This document shows, piece after piece, positions 62,001 to 64,000 of a stretch of DNA of 64,000 bases (within the stretch, counting starts at the first letter, position 1; each line of letters opens with the position of its first letter). The notes below the pieces were generated by a model, which did not search any database, had not been told where the DNA came from, and saw only the letters and a program-made list of their open reading frames with translations. This DNA comes from Marsupella aquatica (taxonomy: Eukaryota > Marchantiophyta), in contig OZ316899.1 in the NCBI GenBank assembly GCA_973895155.1, positions 13,640,001-13,704,000 on the forward strand, read 5' to 3'. The translations under genes were made by a program, and so were the position numbers.

Positions 62001-63677
62001 CTAGACTCCCTTATATCTCGCCATGTCTTCGGCCCCATCACTCCAGCAGCACCAGGCATTCACCTCACAGGCTGCAGATGGACCTTTGTGAAGAAACGGA
62101 ATGCACAGGGGGAAGTAGTCAGACATAAGGCCCGACTAGTAGCAAAGGGCTTTACCCAAATCTCGGGCCGTGACTACGACCTCACGTACTCCCCAGTGAT
62201 GGACGCCATCACTTACCGCTACCTAATCACCTTTTCACAGTACCACAACTTATCCATGCACCAACTGGACATAGTGACGACATACTTATATGGGCACCTG
62301 GACACAGTTATACACATGGAAGCACCACCCGAGTTGATACAACGTGTGGAACACCACTGCCAGGGGGAGCAGACACCCATGAGACTAGATCACACTGAGA
62401 AAAGCAAATTCGATCACACCAATGAGGCAGTACTACATACAATAGCCAAATCAATTGCACTAAAAGCTTCTTCAAAGCAAATGCTCACCAAGCAAACTCG
62501 TTTTGCAGTGCAAGTCCTTCGCTCCATGTATGGCCTGAAACAGAGCGGCCTAACTTGGTATAAGAGATTTAAATCTGAAATGTTAACCATGGGATTTAAA
62601 AATTCAGATATCACACCTTGCATATTCCTCAAGCAGGAAGGACGTGAAGTTATAATCATTGCAATATATGTGGATGACCTGAACTTATTCGGGACCAGCC
62701 GAATCATGCTGGAAACTATCCAATTACTGAAAAAGGCATTTGAGGTGCGAGACTTGGGACAGACTACTTTCTGCCTCGGCCTACAATTCGAACATCTGCC
62801 AAATGGAATCCTACTGCACCAATCTACTTATACAAGAAAAATACTGAAGCAATTCAATATGCATCAGTCCAAACCAGTCAAATCCCCAATGGACATTCGC
62901 TCATTGGATATGGACAAGGACATTTTCCGGAAGAGGAACGAGAACGAGCCACTACTTGGCTCAGACAAACCATACCTATCTGCAATAGGGGTCCTGATGT
63001 TCCTCGCTAACCAGACAAGACCCGATCTGGCATTCTCAGTGAACCTACTGGCACGCCATAGCGCAACGCCAACCATAAGACACTGGAACGGCATTAAAAG
63101 AATCTTCAGATACTTAAGAGGCACGACAGACCTCGGCTTATTCTACCCCAAGCATGATACTTACTTACTTACCGGGTACGCGGATGCAGGATACCTGTCG
63201 GACCCCGCAGATGCGAAATCACAGACAGGGTATGTGTTCCTGATGGGCAATACGGCCATCTCATGGAGGAGCAACAAGCAAACATTGACCACAACCTCGT
63301 CAAACCACTCCGAAATAATCGCATTATACGAGGCGAGCCGGGAATGCATATGGCTACGCAATGTGATCAACCACATACACGAAAACACAGGCATACCGAG
63401 ATTGACCACACCCACACAACTCTATGAAGACAATAGACCGTGTGTCGATCAAATCCAAGCAGGGTTCATCAAGGGAGACAGAACGAAACACATTGCACCT
63501 AAGTTTTTCTTTACTCACGAGCAGCAGAACAAAAGCATCGCAGTTCAGTGGATCTCTAGCGAATCCAACTCTGCAGACATGTTTACGAAAGCACTCCCAC
63601 CGAATCTACACAACCAGCATACACACTCGATAGGGATGCGAAGCCTATCTCAACTGCAGACCGGATCGAATCAATAA
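59067..63677 (+). CDS. copia-2 gag-pol polyprotein, intact 1536 codons
   Basis: UBN2-type gag is at residues about 15-200 (NYLSWTLDIEAHLAAKEL), followed by an Arg/Gly-rich stretch. The CCHC knuckle CFRCGTKGHIQKHC is at about 294 and the protease VDSGTSHSI at about 361. The pre-integrase HRRLGHPG is at about 500. The integrase has HADVCGP (about 563) and DNAGEFTS (about 630). The reverse transcriptase has KARLVAKGFTQ (about 1021), QLDIVTTYLYG and YVDDLNLFG (about 1201). RNase H shows AISWRSNKQ and SNHSEIIALYEASRECIW (about 1410), ending ADMFTKALPP. The order protease-integrase-RT-RNase H is Ty1/copia. All catalytic motifs expected are visible and there are no stops. It would make virus-like particles, cDNA and integrate it. 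Confidence 0.95.
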   Translation: MAVPTNSIEKLLFQPLSIDGANYLSWTLDIEAHLAAKELQDTIITDAGTTLPQKAKALILIRHHLCEPLKKQYMNEFNPRLLWDDLQSRFDHIRTIYLPAARHDWINLRVQDYKTVADYNSELFRIIAQLAICGQPINDAEQIEKTLSTLHSSNLILSTQYRNMAFTKYSELIAHMLLAEKHQLLLLQNSQKRPPGTLPSTSAPETNYATPQRGESRNYRGRAGTRGRSPNRGRSNNFQRDGRGNFHRGRGQGRSRYNGRSSWNTWTRENNNQNRTKFNEDQHNQRDMTTNPPLCFRCGTKGHIQKHCRAPSHLVALYKKSMNTNAPETYGTFMDSAEILPEINMIIRNHTKNPNNPHSCIVDSGTSHSILKNKEYFTHITPSQRKVTTIMGQHQLEEGYGPATVTLPQGTVIKIHSAIYAPKATRNLLSFGDIRANDLHIQTGTSNKLEVLHITSKTPQNNGILETLKAHHPGFYTTNIHSFHTEPENQKPQNPITEIWHRRLGHPGLNMFQRIVKQTKGIPPTVHPTSMLGPCLACSQGKLIIRPSPTPPGTRIPNFLERIHADVCGPIDPPSGPFRFYLAVIDASTKWSQISLLSTRNLVFPRLLAHILKLRAQFPDNQIQTIRVDNAGEFTSKTFEDFCTATGIDVQYPVPHVHFQNGTAESLIKRLQIIARPILMQSNLPTTAWGHAILHSATLLSYRPSAYNSSSPHTLALGTIPNITHLRTFGCQVMVPILGPKRTKMGPQRQAGIYIGCDSTSIIRYLEPTTADVFKARFSDCHFYETTFPKLQTRQETDSDKSLTWQIQSAFWQDPRTSQSDTEVKRILHLTNLIEHLPDSFADAAKITRSHIPAANTPSRIQMDIQPATVTSPRAKRGRPLGATDKQPRQRKAAPPRAPSPHSELPTPQTTTPEDNDEIAINYGSTGHIWDRTHTTIDDKFAFHISQQIDEDSHDPKTIREAQTHSDWPEWEKAINLELDSLISRHVFGPITPAAPGIHLTGCRWTFVKKRNAQGEVVRHKARLVAKGFTQISGRDYDLTYSPVMDAITYRYLITFSQYHNLSMHQLDIVTTYLYGHLDTVIHMEAPPELIQRVEHHCQGEQTPMRLDHTEKSKFDHTNEAVLHTIAKSIALKASSKQMLTKQTRFAVQVLRSMYGLKQSGLTWYKRFKSEMLTMGFKNSDITPCIFLKQEGREVIIIAIYVDDLNLFGTSRIMLETIQLLKKAFEVRDLGQTTFCLGLQFEHLPNGILLHQSTYTRKILKQFNMHQSKPVKSPMDIRSLDMDKDIFRKRNENEPLLGSDKPYLSAIGVLMFLANQTRPDLAFSVNLLARHSATPTIRHWNGIKRIFRYLRGTTDLGLFYPKHDTYLLTGYADAGYLSDPADAKSQTGYVFLMGNTAISWRSNKQTLTTTSSNHSEIIALYEASRECIWLRNVINHIHENTGIPRLTTPTQLYEDNRPCVDQIQAGFIKGDRTKHIAPKFFFTHEQQNKSIAVQWISSESNSADMFTKALPPNLHNQHTHSIGMRSLSQLQTGSNQ

Positions 63678-64000
63678 ACTCGAGACACAATGATCGGAAT
63701 GCAGACACGACATCACAGGTACGCCAGGTCACAAAGAATCACTCGGTGAAGCATTTAGAACATGGAGGAGCCGCAACAACGAACCTGGGAGAAACAAGAA
63801 CCAACATCGATTCGACCATCGACAGTGAGAAGCTCAACTGGCAACCTTCAGGGGGAGATTCGCCCGACCTCCATCTCCGAATCCACTTACAACGTGAAGC
63901 AATCGAAAGCGAATCTTCCCCCACTCGAACCGAAGAGCTCCCTACTCACAAACGAAACAATCGACCACACAATCCGCAAATACATTAGGGCGTTTACACT
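63678..64000 (+). other. copia-2 3' region
   Basis: Downstream of the stop codon, a purine-rich TTCAGGGGGAGATT (about 63847) may be a polypurine tract, but no TGTTG LTR start follows it. The LTR is presumably outside the window. A small ORF here (63746-63988) has no recognisable domain. Confidence 0.4.

Larger units (their letters stand above)
58602..64000 (+). mobile_element. Ty1/copia retrotransposon copia-2 (3' end off-window)
   Basis: A 5' LTR (58602-58750), a primer-binding region, a leader and one uninterrupted 1536-codon polyprotein ORF are present; the 3' LTR lies beyond the window. It sits inside gypsy integrase coding sequence, and the five bases before the LTR (CAACA, 58597-58601) are the predicted target duplication. 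The intact ORF implies a recent, possibly competent copy. Confidence 0.88.

Overview
The window reads as heterochromatic, repeat-packed nuclear DNA of a plant or streptophyte alga. It contains L1-type LINE, Ty1/copia, Ty3/gypsy (Athila/Tat-like), CACTA and Mutator-like (MULE) sequences, spliced introns with GT-AG borders, and plant-type TTTAGGG telomere-like runs. I find no confident host gene, rRNA or tRNA. The species cannot be fixed from the sequence.

The architecture is a deep nest. The outer layer is a CACTA transposon (CACTA-2) whose right terminus is at 57288. Its coding pieces lie at 22943-24983 and about 52700-53390, and its left part is off-window. A second CACTA (CACTA-1, right terminus 22942) sits inside the CACTA-2 coding region. 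CACTA-1 is in turn broken by a copia element (3933-6962, itself carrying a 5'-truncated LINE at 1-3932), by an 11.9-kb MULE called E1 here (7459-19367, exact 9-bp target duplication), and by a 2.4-kb solo-LTR-like unit (19826-22271). Within CACTA-2 lies a related but older and larger MULE, E2 (about 24984-52690). E2 was invaded by a young Ty3/gypsy element (32146-40735, apparently identical LTRs), a second copy of the solo-LTR-like unit (41032-43408) and a 345-bp MULE MITE (51202-51546). A third copy of that unit is at 53415-56192. Right of CACTA-2 are a minus-strand ORF and a gypsy integrase remnant, the latter cut by a full-coding Ty1/copia element (58602 to beyond the window end).

The most interesting content is the pair of MULEs. 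Each carries two divergent gene blocks around a repeat-rich intergenic region. The plus-strand gene is a MULE-like transposase (Cys/His zinc finger, DDE core, SWIM finger). The minus-strand gene is a multi-exon protein whose start resembles a ParB-type domain and whose end resembles an N4/N6 DNA methyltransferase with broken catalytic motifs. E2 additionally has a Ulp1-like exon and two tandem F-box-like genes. Both MULEs are peppered, in non-coding DNA and introns but not exons, with a family-specific near-palindrome: TAGCGCCYGGCGCTA in E1, and a longer palindrome with ATCTCGG/CCGAGAT arms in E2. At the homologous transposase intron each element carries its own motif. The gypsy LTR (GACGCT-N6-AGCGTC) and the solo-LTR-like unit (TAACYCGRGTTA) have analogous clustered near-palindromes. 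The arrangement recalls Arabidopsis VANDAL elements, where a transposon-encoded VANC protein recognises short motifs scattered through its own non-coding DNA and removes silencing. The proteins here look different, so I propose a parallel self-recognition or anti-silencing system.
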